Shown one piece after another: positions 28,827-38,200 of a DNA stretch of 64,000 nt. Positions within the stretch are counted from its first letter, which is position 1, and each line of letters opens with the position of its first letter. The translations under genes were made by a program, and so were the position numbers. The notes under the pieces were generated by a model. That model was not told the DNA's origin and ran no database searches. It worked only from the letters and a program-made list of their open reading frames with translations. This DNA is from Cryomorphaceae bacterium (GTDB lineage: Bacteria; Bacteroidota; Bacteroidia; Flavobacteriales; ECT2AJA-044): the NCBI GenBank assembly GCA_017798125.1, contig CP059070.1:434001-498000 (forward strand), given 5' to 3'.

Positions 28827-29960
28827 TTAGTCGTCTTGGATATAAAATAAGTCGCTGGCGATGCCGTCTGAACGAAAGCGCCTCCACGGCGCGATACGAA
28901 TGTATCCGTCCTCTTCCACCAACTCCCCTGCGGCCTGAGCCGCTGAGACTTCTTGATCAAAGTGGGCCCTAAGGGCCGATGAGAATTCAGAAATCCCCTC
29001 GCGACGAATACCATCTGAAAGGCGAAGCCCTGTCATGACCCATTCATTATAGCGATCAGCTTCGGAAAGCTCTTCCTGCTCGTGAAAGGTTCCACCCTCT
29101 TCAAGGGCTTCTAAGTAGTGGGCATTGTTCGCCACATTCCACCGACGCATCTTTCCGTCATAGCTGTGGGCACTTGGGCCGATACCCAAATAAGGCACTC
29201 CATGCCAATAGCTGGTATTGTGCTTGGAGCGATGCCCTGGGCGCGCAAAATTGGACACTTCGTAATGCTCGTATCCAGCGGATTCGGCGGCCTGAACAAG
29301 GGCGTGGAATTGATCTTCTACAAGACCGTCCTCCGGCATCTGAACGGTTCCCTTTTCAACTTGATGGGCCAGTGCCGTGCGCGGCTCAACGGTCAAAGCG
29401 TAACTCGAGAAATGAGGCAGCTCAAAGTCCAACAGACGCTTGACCTGCTCCTTCCACTGATTCAGATTCATTTGGGGCATTCCATAGATCAGGTCCGCCG
29501 TCAGATCTCGAAAACCAAAGCTTCTCGCCTCTGAAATGACGCGAATGGCCTGGGCCGAGTCATGGCTTCGGTTCATCATCGAAAGCCAAGTGTCGTCAAA
29601 AGCTTGGATCCCGATAGAGAGCCGATTGATGGGGCTTTCGGAAAGGTACTGAAGCCGAGTCATGGTGAGGTCGTCCGGATTGGCCTCGAGGGTCCATTCG
29701 GCATCGGGGTTGATGTTGTATTCAGAATGGAGGGCTTCAAACAATTCATCGAGCTGAGCCGTGGTCAACATGGATGGAGTACCGCCACCGAAGTAGAGGG
29801 TTTGGAAGGTCCGGGTAGACCAAGCATCGCGCCGTAGGCGCAATTCCTGCTTCAGGCCCTCGACCATCTCAGGAACCCGATGGAGGGTGGTGCTGAAGTG
29901 AAAGTCACAGTAGTGACAGGCTTGGCGACAGAATGGAATATGGACGTAGAGGCCCGCCAT
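28827..29960 (-). CDS. hemW: Radical SAM heme chaperone HemW
   Basis: A 377-residue radical SAM protein, formerly annotated as coproporphyrinogen oxidase, that binds heme and is thought to deliver it to respiratory enzymes. The N-terminus GLYVHIPFCRQACHYCDF holds the C-x3-C-x2-C cluster motif (C11, C15, C18), followed by TLYFGGGTPSML, IEANPDD-like TLEANPDDLT and the GIQAFDDTWL block. ATG 29960 shares one base with the stop of the kinase gene; a GTG one codon upstream is an alternative. An exact dispersed palindrome lies at 29826-29842, with variants at 28878 and 28965. Confidence 0.92.
   Translation of the reverse strand: MAGLYVHIPFCRQACHYCDFHFSTTLHRVPEMVEGLKQELRLRRDAWSTRTFQTLYFGGGTPSMLTTAQLDELFEALHSEYNINPDAEWTLEANPDDLTMTRLQYLSESPINRLSIGIQAFDDTWLSMMNRSHDSAQAIRVISEARSFGFRDLTADLIYGMPQMNLNQWKEQVKRLLDFELPHFSSYALTVEPRTALAHQVEKGTVQMPEDGLVEDQFHALVQAAESAGYEHYEVSNFARPGHRSKHNTSYWHGVPYLGIGPSAHSYDGKMRRWNVANNAHYLEALEEGGTFHEQEELSEADRYNEWVMTGLRLSDGIRREGISEFSSALRAHFDQEVSAAQAAGELVEEDGYIRIAPWRRFRSDGIASDLFYIQDD
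29826..29842 (-). repeat. Dispersed palindrome, exact copy C (in hemW)
   Basis: The 17-mer on the minus strand, sense with respect to hemW and again encoding LRLRRDA, within a 20-base exact match to copy B in an unrelated gene. Confidence 0.85.
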
Positions 29961-31120
29961 CACTTGTTCAGAACGATGCGGAAGGTGGTGCCTTTGTCTT
30001 TTTCAGAGCGGACGATGAAGATGCGTCCTCCGTGGTAGTCCACGATGATGCGGCGAGCTAGGGATAATCCAAGACCCCAACCGCGTTTCTTGGTCGTGAA
30101 GCCGGGGTTGAAAACAGTTTTCCATTGGGTGCTTTTGATCCCCTTACCGCTGTCTTGCACGTCGATTTGTACCTGCTTGCCCTTGTCTCGGACCGTGATG
30201 CAAATCTTACCCGCTCCCGCCATCGCGTCAATGGCGTTGCGAATGAGGTTCTCGATGACCCACTCGTACAGTGGAACGTTCAAAGGCACTTGGACGCTTT
30301 CGGTGATCTCAGGCGTATTGAACTCGAAGTCCACTTTGCGGCCCGAACGCGCTTTGAGGTATTGCATCGCGCTTTCGGTGGTGGCAACAATGTCCTCAGG
30401 TCGGATCGTCGGCATAGATCCAATCTTGGAAAAACGATCAGTAATCACGTTTAGGCGATGAACATCCTTTTCCATCTCGCCCAACATGTCCTCCGGCACT
30501 TCTTGGGTGCGCAGAATTTCAATCCATCCCAATAAGGAACTGAGTGGGGTGCCAATTTGGTGAGCTGTTTCTTTCGCCATTCCTGCCCAGACTCGGTTTT
30601 GCTCCAATCGTCTCGAGGTGCTGAAGGCGTAATAGGCGATGAGAATAAAGAGGGTCATGACCAAGAGGATGACCAAGGGATACCACTGAAGCTGCTGGAG
30701 TAGGAGGCTGTCTTTGTAGTAGATATAGACCCGTTCCCCTTCGAGGTACTCGATTTCGATGGGCTCTTGTTCGGCCTTCATTTCCTCGAGTTCGTTTTCG
30801 AGGTAGCCGGGACGCTGGACCTTATTGGTGTCGAGGTTGTTCCATCCATTGATGTTTCCTTCGGCATCGGTCAGGATAACGGGAACGGTTTTGTTGTCGC
30901 GGATGACCTGGAAAACGAAGCCCAGGTATTCATCGTTGTCTCCGACGTTGGCGAGCAACTTGGAGGCCTCAGCCCACAGGCGAACCTTCTGGCGCTCGAC
31001 TTCGCGAAGCTTTCGCACGAAGTTGTTGGTGTACCACATCGTAACCGCACCAATGGATAGGGCAATCACAAAGAGCACCCATTTCCAGCGGTTTTTTTCG
31101 GCGTAAATGTTCCGAGACAT
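29960..31120 (-). CDS. Membrane sensor histidine kinase
   Basis: A 386-residue sensor kinase with helix 1 at about residues 13-31, an extracytoplasmic domain of ~115 residues containing the PAS-like VILTDAEGNINGWNNLDTNK, and helix 2 at about 146-166. The H-box has phosphorylated His at H187 (MAKETAHQIGTPLSSLLGW). N-, G1- and G2-boxes follow (NLIRNAIDAM, DSGKGI, GWGLGLSLARRI). There is no response regulator gene beside it, so the partner is elsewhere. It ends in an overlap with hemW and begins 3 bases after the AsmA-like gene, in a leftward operon with both. The signal sensed is unknown. Confidence 0.92.
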   Translation of the reverse strand: MSRNIYAEKNRWKWVLFVIALSIGAVTMWYTNNFVRKLREVERQKVRLWAEASKLLANVGDNDEYLGFVFQVIRDNKTVPVILTDAEGNINGWNNLDTNKVQRPGYLENELEEMKAEQEPIEIEYLEGERVYIYYKDSLLLQQLQWYPLVILLVMTLFILIAYYAFSTSRRLEQNRVWAGMAKETAHQIGTPLSSLLGWIEILRTQEVPEDMLGEMEKDVHRLNVITDRFSKIGSMPTIRPEDIVATTESAMQYLKARSGRKVDFEFNTPEITESVQVPLNVPLYEWVIENLIRNAIDAMAGAGKICITVRDKGKQVQIDVQDSGKGIKSTQWKTVFNPGFTTKKRGWGLGLSLARRIIVDYHGGRIFIVRSEKDKGTTFRIVLNK

Positions 31121-31123
31121 GCC

Positions 31124-33634
31124 TTAAAAGTCGTAAAAATTGGGGGAGTTGAGGGTGTCTGGCTCTTCCTCCTCATTCCATTCAATGATGAAATCGGGCT
31201 CCTCTTGAGTTTTGTCCGTCGTGGTATCGGGCTTGAATTCGCTTTGAAAAGCCTCTTTGATTTCCTGGCCTTCATTCTTGAATTCGGCGGCGATGTTCTT
31301 ACTGGCGGATTTAGCGTCGTACTTAATCGTTGGACTGTAGACGTCACCGGTCATGGTCAAGAACAAAAGTGGGCCTGGGGCGGAATCTTCGAAAACGTAG
31401 TGCTCTTCGAGGTCGGGTCGTTCCTTCTGCTGTTTGCGGACGAGGACATCACTCAGGCGCATGCGCACGTGGTAGTCGATCTGATTGTCAAAGGTGTGCG
31501 TTCCATTTCCAGCGAAGTCCAACGCCGAAGAATTGATGCTCATGTCGGGAATCAATATGGTTTGACGTCGAATCTCAATGCGGTTTCGCAAGGTCTGGAA
31601 CTCCACATTCTCCAATTCTTCAACTTCCACAAAGTCACCTAGAGCCTTGAGCGGCTCAAACCCAATCAGAGCACCGTTGCGAATGGTCAAGTCAGCCGTC
31701 GTGGTCAAACGATCGAGGTCCGCTACGAGTTGCGGTGACCAGTAGGAATTGAACTGAATAGAGGCATCGGTTCGCCCGCGAAGATTATCGCTGGCCAAGG
31801 TAGTCTGGCCGAAGTTGTTGAATTCATCGAAGAGACGTCGAATGTCGATATCGGTGACCTCAGCGTCCACAAGGACTTGAAGATCTTGCGGGTCCCGGCC
31901 GTTCACGACCATACGTCCTTTGAACGAACCGTCAACCGCCTGGAAAGTCAGGGGTTGTGCGCGCAGTACTCCAGCCTTTTGGATGAAGCGACCGCGGATG
32001 TTCTGAGCCGTGAATTTCTCGAAGCCGAGATTGGCCACATCGACGTTCAAATCGTACGATACGCGAGGCGAGAGTTCTAAGGAATACTCCGACTCACTTT
32101 CACTGTCGGCGAGTAGATCATCGAGCTGAAGATTCTGACTCTTAAATTCAGCCTCTAGGGCCACGGGTTCACCTGGTATCAAGGCATACGCCAGGGTATT
32201 TCGGAAGTATCCCGTGATCTCGAAGTCGCTTTCCGATACCCGTCCACTACAGCGCTCAATTCTCAAATCTCGGTTGGTGAAGGTAAAGCGGCCCGTTAGA
32301 CCTTGCACCGGATGTTTGAGGTAGTCGGTGGTCCATTGAACACTGTTGAGCTCCAACGAACCGTTCATCTTGGCTCCGACCAAGTCGCGTTGTTGAACCT
32401 CGTCAAGTCGGTAGAATCGGTTTTCAAAATTCAAGTCGAGCTGAGCGGAACCGTAGAGTTCTCGGCTGAGTGTCGGTGGCAAAAAAGCACTGATCTGTTC
32501 CAGATCCAAATCCGCCTTGAGTTCAGCTTTGATCAAAGGCGACTCAAATCCACTCATGCTAAATGTTCCCAGAAAGGTAGATCCTTGTGCCGTACCGCTG
32601 AATTCGGTGAGTTCCAAGACGGCGCTGCTCGCCTGACCGGCACCGTCGTCGTAGCGACCTTCAATTTCGAGGTCTTGGAGGGTCTGTTTGCTCGAGGGGT
32701 CATACAGTCTTCCGTTGTTGACGTGAAAATCGGCGTATAACCTCGGGCGCTTTTGGGGGTCGCCCATCAGGTGCGCGCGGAAGTAAAAAGTGCCCTGCGC
32801 TTCATATCCTTGGAAGTGGTCCGTAAAGCGTTCCGGCAAGCGCGAAAGAAGGTGCTCCAGGTTTAGGTCGTCACCGGTCAAGTAGAGGTCGACCAATTCG
32901 GGTCGATATCCGCCGTTCGCCTTAAAGGGCATCCCGTCCACTTCGAGGTTGGCTCGATCAACGAGGACGGTATCGCCAGAAACATCGAGCCGTAGGCTCC
33001 AAGACAAAGGCAAAGCGGTGGGCAATGAGGTCTCTTGAAATTGCGTCTGGACAAGCTGCCCCTTTCCAGAGGTTTCGAGCTCAAAACGACCCGCACTGAA
33101 GTTTCCGCTGACGTCTGCGTCCAGACCAGTGCCTTCAAAAATGAGTTCGTTGGCCCGATCCGTGTAACGCACTCGCATATTGTTGAGGCGGACCTTTTGC
33201 AAGTCCAATTGAAAGTCTGCTTCGGTCTCGTTCTCCGTGGCTTTGAGGATCAAATAATTAGGCCGGCCCCAAGGGTCACGGTCGGGGTAGGCGACGCCCG
33301 AACTCAGCGTGAGTCCGTCGACGATGTACTGCCCGCGAATGAGGTTGAAGAGGTTGACTTCTAAATACAGATCGTCCACCGCAATCAGCGTATCGCTCGA
33401 TTCGGGAACGGGTATAAAGACGTTTTGGAAACGCAGTGCGGCATTGGGGAAGCGGCGCCAAAGCGTCAAGTCGATTTCCTCTACGGTGACCTCGGTCCGA
33501 AGCTGGTCATTCAAGGCCTGCGTGACCCGGCCGACAAGCTGATCGCCATATTGGGTCGTGATGATCCATCCACCCGCGAGGGCAAGAACCATCAGGATCA
33601 GGAGGACGGTAAGGATTTTACGGACGATGCGCAT
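31124..33634 (-). CDS. AsmA-like/DUF3971-type envelope protein
   Basis: An 836-residue protein anchored by one N-terminal helix (residues 7-27, MRIVRKILTVLLILMVLALAGGWI), with the remainder exported to the periplasm. The mature part is a long series of beta strands with repeated 'LxLDxxxxxL' patterns and a C-terminal AsmA_2-like domain (SIQFNSYWSPQL through FAGNGTHTFDNQIDYHVRMRL). AsmA-like proteins form long grooves implicated in phospholipid transport between membranes; this assignment is by architecture. It is the first visible gene of the leftward kinase-hemW-pseudouridine synthase-cyclase run. Confidence 0.85.
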   Translation of the reverse strand: MRIVRKILTVLLILMVLALAGGWIITTQYGDQLVGRVTQALNDQLRTEVTVEEIDLTLWRRFPNAALRFQNVFIPVPESSDTLIAVDDLYLEVNLFNLIRGQYIVDGLTLSSGVAYPDRDPWGRPNYLILKATENETEADFQLDLQKVRLNNMRVRYTDRANELIFEGTGLDADVSGNFSAGRFELETSGKGQLVQTQFQETSLPTALPLSWSLRLDVSGDTVLVDRANLEVDGMPFKANGGYRPELVDLYLTGDDLNLEHLLSRLPERFTDHFQGYEAQGTFYFRAHLMGDPQKRPRLYADFHVNNGRLYDPSSKQTLQDLEIEGRYDDGAGQASSAVLELTEFSGTAQGSTFLGTFSMSGFESPLIKAELKADLDLEQISAFLPPTLSRELYGSAQLDLNFENRFYRLDEVQQRDLVGAKMNGSLELNSVQWTTDYLKHPVQGLTGRFTFTNRDLRIERCSGRVSESDFEITGYFRNTLAYALIPGEPVALEAEFKSQNLQLDDLLADSESESEYSLELSPRVSYDLNVDVANLGFEKFTAQNIRGRFIQKAGVLRAQPLTFQAVDGSFKGRMVVNGRDPQDLQVLVDAEVTDIDIRRLFDEFNNFGQTTLASDNLRGRTDASIQFNSYWSPQLVADLDRLTTTADLTIRNGALIGFEPLKALGDFVEVEELENVEFQTLRNRIEIRRQTILIPDMSINSSALDFAGNGTHTFDNQIDYHVRMRLSDVLVRKQQKERPDLEEHYVFEDSAPGPLLFLTMTGDVYSPTIKYDAKSASKNIAAEFKNEGQEIKEAFQSEFKPDTTTDKTQEEPDFIIEWNEEEEPDTLNSPNFYDF

Positions 33635-33691
33635 GGTTTAGAGGCTCGTACAGGAACGACGAAAAAGTACAAATATGATGCCGCCTTAGGC

Positions 33692-34783
33692 TCATTTTGG
33701 CTTACTCATCATGGCCATACGCTGCAATTCTTCGCGGGTGAGGAATCGCCACTGACCGCGCTTGAGGTTGCGTTTGGTCAAATTGGCAAAGACGACCCGG
33801 TCCAAACGAACAACCTTGTATCCCAAATGCTCAAAGATTCGGCGCACAATTCGGTTACGTCCACTGTGGATTTCAATTCCCACTTCCTTGCGGCTTGCCG
33901 CTGATTCAATGTAGCTGATCTCATCCGCAGCAATTGGTCCGTCTTCGAGCTTGATGCCCTTTCGGATGTCGTCCAAATGGTTCGGCTTGAGGGTTTGATC
34001 GAGCACGACGTGATACACTTTGCGCACATTGTACCGCGGGTGCGTCAAACGCTTGGCCAAATCACCGTCGTTGGTAAACATCAAGAGTCCCGTAGTCATA
34101 CGATCCAATCGTCCCACCGGATAGATGCGCTCCGGCCCGTGGCCTTGGACGAGCTGCATGACCGTTTTGCGGTTCTGAGGATCATCCACCGTGGTGATGA
34201 AATCCTTCGGTTTATTCAAGAGCACATACACCTTCTTTTCTGGCGAAATACGCTCATTGTTGAAGCGCACCTCATCATTGGGCTGCACTTTATATCCCAT
34301 CTCGGTCACCACCTTGCCATTAACTTGGACCAGTCCAGTGGCAATAAGGTTATCCGCCTCACGGCGCGATGCTACTCCAGCATGCGCTAGATATTTATTC
34401 AAACGGGTATCGGCACTTCCCTTCGATTCGTCTTTTTTAGGTCTGGGCTTTCGGAAAGGTTTTCCTTTCTGATTGCCACCGCGCCATGCATTGGGTCTGG
34501 ATTTGAAGGCTCCATCGCGACGTGGGCGATCATCTCTGCGCTCACCACCCGCTCTCTTGGGTCGACGATCTTCTCCGTCTCTCTTGGGTCGGCGATCTTC
34601 TCCGTCTCTTTTGGGTCGACGATCTTCGCCTTCACGGCGAGGACGATCTTCAAATTTCTTACCTCCGGGGCGATTTGAGCGACCACCTGGCTTGCGGCCA
34701 CGAGGGCTATTGTCGCTGTTGCTTTTTCTTCGGTCGGATCCGGGCTTACCTGCGGGCCTGCGGTTCTTGTTTGGGCGATCCAT
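33692..34783 (-). CDS. rluB: rRNA pseudouridine synthase, RluB/RsuA family, with repeat-rich N-terminus
   Basis: A 363-residue enzyme. Residues 1-125 are a disordered, very basic extension built from EDRRPKRDG-like repeats. Residues ~130-190 are an S4 domain (RLNKYLAHAGVASRREADNLI), and the rest is the RsuA/RluB catalytic domain with the active aspartate in YPVGRLDRMTTGLLMFTNDGDL. Members modify U2605 of 23S rRNA (RluB) or related sites. The basic tail probably adds RNA affinity. ATG 34783 lies just downstream of a TACCTTTG promoter element, which rules out the longer frame. Confidence 0.92.
   Translation of the reverse strand: MDRPNKNRRPAGKPGSDRRKSNSDNSPRGRKPGGRSNRPGGKKFEDRPRREGEDRRPKRDGEDRRPKRDGEDRRPKRAGGERRDDRPRRDGAFKSRPNAWRGGNQKGKPFRKPRPKKDESKGSADTRLNKYLAHAGVASRREADNLIATGLVQVNGKVVTEMGYKVQPNDEVRFNNERISPEKKVYVLLNKPKDFITTVDDPQNRKTVMQLVQGHGPERIYPVGRLDRMTTGLLMFTNDGDLAKRLTHPRYNVRKVYHVVLDQTLKPNHLDDIRKGIKLEDGPIAADEISYIESAASRKEVGIEIHSGRNRIVRRIFEHLGYKVVRLDRVVFANLTKRNLKRGQWRFLTREELQRMAMMSKPK
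34555..34635. repeat. 27-bp tandem repeat (3 copies) inside rluB
   Basis: Three consecutive 27-base units at 34555-34581, 34582-34608 and 34609-34635 encode the nine-residue EDRRPKRDG motif. Units 1 and 2 differ at one position, and unit 3 is more diverged at its end. Being in frame, copy-number change would alter the length of the basic tail without a frameshift. Confidence 0.9.
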
Positions 34784-34797
34784 AGATAAAATTTTTG

Positions 34798-34805
34798 CAA
34801 AGGTA
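34798..34805 (-). promoter_or_regulatory. -7 element for rluB
   Basis: TACCTTTG on the minus strand, matching TAnnTTTG exactly, 14 bases upstream of the ATG at 34783. The leader would be only about 8 bases long. Confidence 0.55.
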
Positions 34806-34884
34806 GTCTTTTCCGAGTCCTCAGAGGTCATTTTAAGTCCCTGACTTGCTGTTGGTTGCGTCTTAAATCAAAACCTCGTCATCC

Positions 34885-36282
34885 ATGTCCCATTTCCGAG
34901 CCTTTCACATTCCGATAATCTTCACCTTCACTTTGCTATTCTGCGCGCCCGCTTCAGGGCAAACCACATTGTGGCTGGAGTCCTTTGAGACGGATGGCGA
35001 CGGAGGGATGCGCTACCAATCCAGCAGCGCTTTTAACGACGGCCTCAATGATCACTTTCAGCGGACTGATGGATCGGATATTTCAAACGTGAGTGGACCC
35101 TATCTCGGTGCCCTTGGCAGTCACTACTGGGCCGCAGAGGATACCGATGACAACGGTGGAGATGGCCTTGACGAAAAGAGCATAGTCTTTCCCAGTATCG
35201 ATATTTCGGGCTACGAACAACTGGTATTCTCTGGTCTATTTGCCGCTGGAAATGAAGGTGGCCCAGGTGCTTCGAACTACGATGCCTCCGATTATATCCG
35301 AGTTTACTATTCGCTAAATGGCGGAGCGACCTGGCAAAACGTCCTTTGGTGCAGCTATGAAAATCACGGAGACGGGTCCAACGAGCCCATGGGACTCGAC
35401 CTCGATTTTGACGGACAAGCTGACACCATTGGAATCCATCGACTGAGTCGGACCTTCCAATTGTTTTCTGTTTCTATACCCGCAGGCGATAGCGTCCAAT
35501 TTCGGATTGAGGTACATGCCGAATCCTCCTCGGAAGAGCTGGCTTTCGATGCGCTCCGACTCGAAGGAAATCCAGTACTTTCCGCTGTACCCTACGCTAC
35601 GAATGCACTTCATCACACAGACAGTCTGTGGTTCTGCTCCTTCGACACCGCACTTACCGGCATCTTGGGCAGCGCCTTTTCAGGAGCGGGTTTAAGCAGT
35701 GATTCTTCGGACCTCCTTTCTTCCCAAGCTTTTAGGATACTTGGCCTGAGTGATGGAAATACTCAGTTTGGAAACGAATACACTTCCGGTGATTGGGCTC
35801 GGGGTCTTTCGGACGGGACCGACACCCTTGGGGGGCTCTACGCCTTTGAATCCGGGACTATGGGAAACCGAATGCTCGGCATACGCCCGAGTGGACAGGA
35901 CTTTGCACCAGGGGCTATCTTATTCCGTGTTGAGAATCAAACGGGACATATCATTCGCCACGTGTGGATCACCTTCACGATCTACACGCGGAATGATGGG
36001 GAGGCCTCAGAATCAATTGCTTTTTCTTCAAGGACAGGGGCCGAGAGCTTTCGTGGAAGAGCTTCGGGAGATCATCAATCTCCGGGACCGTCCATGGTAA
36101 ATGCTCCCTGGCAGTCCAGCCAAAAGACGGTTCGGTTCAATACCGCCTTAGCACATGGAGAACAGCTCATTTTGCGCTGGCGAAATAACACCGGGGATTA
36201 TGGGCAGTCACGAGATGCCTGGGGCTTGGATGATTTGAGTATTCAATTCTCGGAGGAACCCGTATGCCCCTGCTCTTACTGA
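34885..36282 (+). CDS. Secreted beta-sandwich protein without sorting tail
   Basis: A 465-residue protein with a signal peptide (residues 1-25, ending CAPASGQ). The mature part has two beta-sandwich regions. The first (residues ~30-230: LWLESFETDGDGGMRYQSS, IDISGYEQLVFSGLFAAG, DYIRVYYSLNGGATWQNV, FRIEVHAESSSEELAFDALRL) resembles MAM/concanavalin-like modules of Bacteroidota surface proteins. The second, near 250-455, repeats that pattern (DAWGLDDLSIQF). Unlike its counterparts here it has no T9SS tail, ending shortly after EEPVCPCSY. It may be periplasmic, released, or have lost its tail. The function is unknown. Confidence 0.75.
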   Translation: MSHFRAFHIPIIFTFTLLFCAPASGQTTLWLESFETDGDGGMRYQSSSAFNDGLNDHFQRTDGSDISNVSGPYLGALGSHYWAAEDTDDNGGDGLDEKSIVFPSIDISGYEQLVFSGLFAAGNEGGPGASNYDASDYIRVYYSLNGGATWQNVLWCSYENHGDGSNEPMGLDLDFDGQADTIGIHRLSRTFQLFSVSIPAGDSVQFRIEVHAESSSEELAFDALRLEGNPVLSAVPYATNALHHTDSLWFCSFDTALTGILGSAFSGAGLSSDSSDLLSSQAFRILGLSDGNTQFGNEYTSGDWARGLSDGTDTLGGLYAFESGTMGNRMLGIRPSGQDFAPGAILFRVENQTGHIIRHVWITFTIYTRNDGEASESIAFSSRTGAESFRGRASGDHQSPGPSMVNAPWQSSQKTVRFNTALAHGEQLILRWRNNTGDYGQSRDAWGLDDLSIQFSEEPVCPCSY

Positions 36283-36291
36283 TGCGCGATC

Positions 36292-36987
36292 TTATCGATT
36301 GATCTCGATAAACTTCTCGATGTTCTTGGTCAGTCCAAAGAGCACGAGCGTATCCGTCGAATGGACCACGGTGTCCGATGTAGGAACTCCGAGGATGTGC
36401 TGTTCGCAAACTTGTTCGCCTTTGCGAACCACCTTCTCTTCGCGCAATATGGTCACTACATTGAGTCGGTATTTCTTCCGCAAGCCGATGTCCGCCAAGG
36501 ATCGATTCACGATTTGTCTCGGAGGCTTGACCTCGACAATCTCAAAGTCATCCGGAAGAGTCATGCACATGAGTACATTTGGGTTGAGCAGGTTCTCAGC
36601 CACGCTGGCTCCTACTTCCATCTCAGGCGATAAGATGTCCTCTAGCCCCATTTTTTCCAGAATCTGACGTTGATTCGGACCAGATGCTCTCGCTATAATT
36701 CGCTTTACACCAATCTCTTGAAGCGCATACGTACACAACAGTAGCCCTTCAAAGTTTTCACCAATGGCTACCACCACAGCATCCAAATCAGCTACCCCTT
36801 GGGCCTCTAAGGCTTTTCGGTCCGTGGCGTCCATCATCACGGCGTGTGCTACCTCATTCTTGATGGCCTCGACGCGTTCTTCACTAGAATCAATGGCCAG
36901 AACTTCCGCTCCACGGCCGGAGAGGATTCGGGCGATAGCCGAGCCAAAATAGCCCAGTCCTACTACTGCAAACTTGTGTTCATTCAT
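36292..36987 (-). CDS. TrkA/KtrA-family potassium channel regulator
   Basis: A 231-residue cytoplasmic gating subunit of a Trk/Ktr-type K+ uptake system. The N-terminal RCK_N domain has the dinucleotide-binding motif VVGLGYFGSAIARIL followed by the acidic VLAIDSS near residue 33. RCK_C occupies residues ~135-231. Binding of ATP/ADP or NAD(H) in this family controls a TrkH/KtrB pore. No pore gene lies beside it, so the partner is elsewhere. It starts 12 bases after the cystathionine synthase stop on the same strand and converges with the secreted beta-sandwich gene. Confidence 0.92.
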   Translation of the reverse strand: MNEHKFAVVGLGYFGSAIARILSGRGAEVLAIDSSEERVEAIKNEVAHAVMMDATDRKALEAQGVADLDAVVVAIGENFEGLLLCTYALQEIGVKRIIARASGPNQRQILEKMGLEDILSPEMEVGASVAENLLNPNVLMCMTLPDDFEIVEVKPPRQIVNRSLADIGLRKKYRLNVVTILREEKVVRKGEQVCEQHILGVPTSDTVVHSTDTLVLFGLTKNIEKFIEINR

Positions 36988-36999
36988 TGCTCAAGGCAT

Positions 37000-38151
37000 T
37001 TAGGCGCCAAGCTGAGCAAATGCTTGGCGTAAATCTTCAATCAAATCATCGGCGTCTTCAATACCAACGCTCAAACGAATAAGTGAGTCTACGACCCCGG
37101 TTTTTGCGCGCTCTTCAGCGGGAATTGCCGCATGGGTCATACTTGCTGGGTGTCCAATTAGGCTTTCCACACCACCGAGGGATTCGGCAAGAGTAAAATA
37201 CTTCGTCGATGAAACCAATTTGAAGGCATCTTCGAGTCGGTCACCTACGAGGGAAAACGAAACCATTCCCCCAAAATCTCGCATTTGACTCGCAGCGACG
37301 TCGTGGTTTGGGTGGTCTTCGAAGCCTGGCCAATACACCTTGTCCACTTGAGCCTGTGTTTTCAAGAAATGAGCAACTTTAGCTCCGTTCTCGCAATGAC
37401 GCTGTACACGCAGGTGGAGCGTCTTAATCCCGCGTAAAACCAAGAAGGAATCTTGGGGTCCAGGAACCGCCCCTGAACTGTTCTGAATGAAGGCCAAACG
37501 TTCGTTCAACTCGTCATCCTTCACGACAAGCGCACCCATGACCACATCAGAATGTCCGCCTAAATACTTGGTCACCGAATGCATGACAATGTCCGCTCCT
37601 AAGTCGAGCGGATTCTGGAGGTATGGCGTGGCAAAAGTGTTGTCCACGGCCAGCATTAGGTCATGCGCTTTCGCGAGCTCCGAAAGCTTGGCGATATCCA
37701 CCACGTTCATCATGGGGTTGGTGGGTGTTTCCGTCCAGAGCAGCTTCGTTTTATCATTGATGGCAGCGCGCACCTCATCCAAGTCACCCATGGGGACGAA
37801 GTGGAACACAATGCCATACTTCTCAAAGATCTTGGTGAAGATCCGGTAGGTTCCTCCGTAAAGGTCATTGGTCGAAACCACTTCATCTCCGGGCTCCAGA
37901 AGCTTGATAACCGCATCAATGGCAGCCAATCCGCTACCAAAAGCCAATCCGTGCTTTCCATTTTCAAGGGCAGCCAAGCTCGCTTCAAGGGCTTGCCGCG
38001 TTGGGTTCTGCGTCCGTGAATATTCAAAGCCCTTGTGGTCGCCTGGACTCGCCTGTACATAGGTCGAGGTTTGAAAGATTGGCGTCATGATGGCTCCTGT
38101 GCCTTCGTCCGGCTCTACACCGGCGTGAATCGCTTTTGTCCCGAATTTCAT
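37000..38151 (-). CDS. metB: Cystathionine gamma-synthase / trans-sulfuration PLP enzyme
   Basis: A 383-residue Cys/Met-metabolism PLP enzyme. The PLP lysine is K195 in [45 protein letters not shown] and [13 protein letters not shown] are family signatures, and the N-terminus [29 protein letters not shown] is complete. The sequence is compatible with cystathionine gamma-synthase (MetB) or gamma-lyase; I favour synthase because of the [14 protein letters not shown] region, without certainty. An exact TACCTTTG promoter element lies upstream and diverges from the ArsC-fold gene. Confidence 0.88.
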   Translation of the reverse strand: MKFGTKAIHAGVEPDEGTGAIMTPIFQTSTYVQASPGDHKGFEYSRTQNPTRQALEASLAALENGKHGLAFGSGLAAIDAVIKLLEPGDEVVSTNDLYGGTYRIFTKIFEKYGIVFHFVPMGDLDEVRAAINDKTKLLWTETPTNPMMNVVDIAKLSELAKAHDLMLAVDNTFATPYLQNPLDLGADIVMHSVTKYLGGHSDVVMGALVVKDDELNERLAFIQNSSGAVPGPQDSFLVLRGIKTLHLRVQRHCENGAKVAHFLKTQAQVDKVYWPGFEDHPNHDVAASQMRDFGGMVSFSLVGDRLEDAFKLVSSTKYFTLAESLGGVESLIGHPASMTHAAIPAEERAKTGVVDSLIRLSVGIEDADDLIEDLRQAFAQLGA

Positions 38152-38181
38152 AAGTGTGTTCTTCTAGAGGAATAGTCCGCT

Positions 38182-38189
38182 CAAAGGTA
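38182..38189 (-). promoter_or_regulatory. -7 element for the cystathionine gamma-synthase gene
   Basis: TACCTTTG on the minus strand, 30 bases upstream of the ATG at 38151. It forms an exact inverted repeat with the plus-strand element at 38201-38208, separated by 11 bases. Confidence 0.6.
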
Positions 38190-38200
38190 TGAAAATGACC

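Noticed and set aside
34555-34635. Tandem 27-bp repeats as a CRISPR array
   Set aside because: Units are directly adjacent, without spacers, and stay in frame inside rluB.
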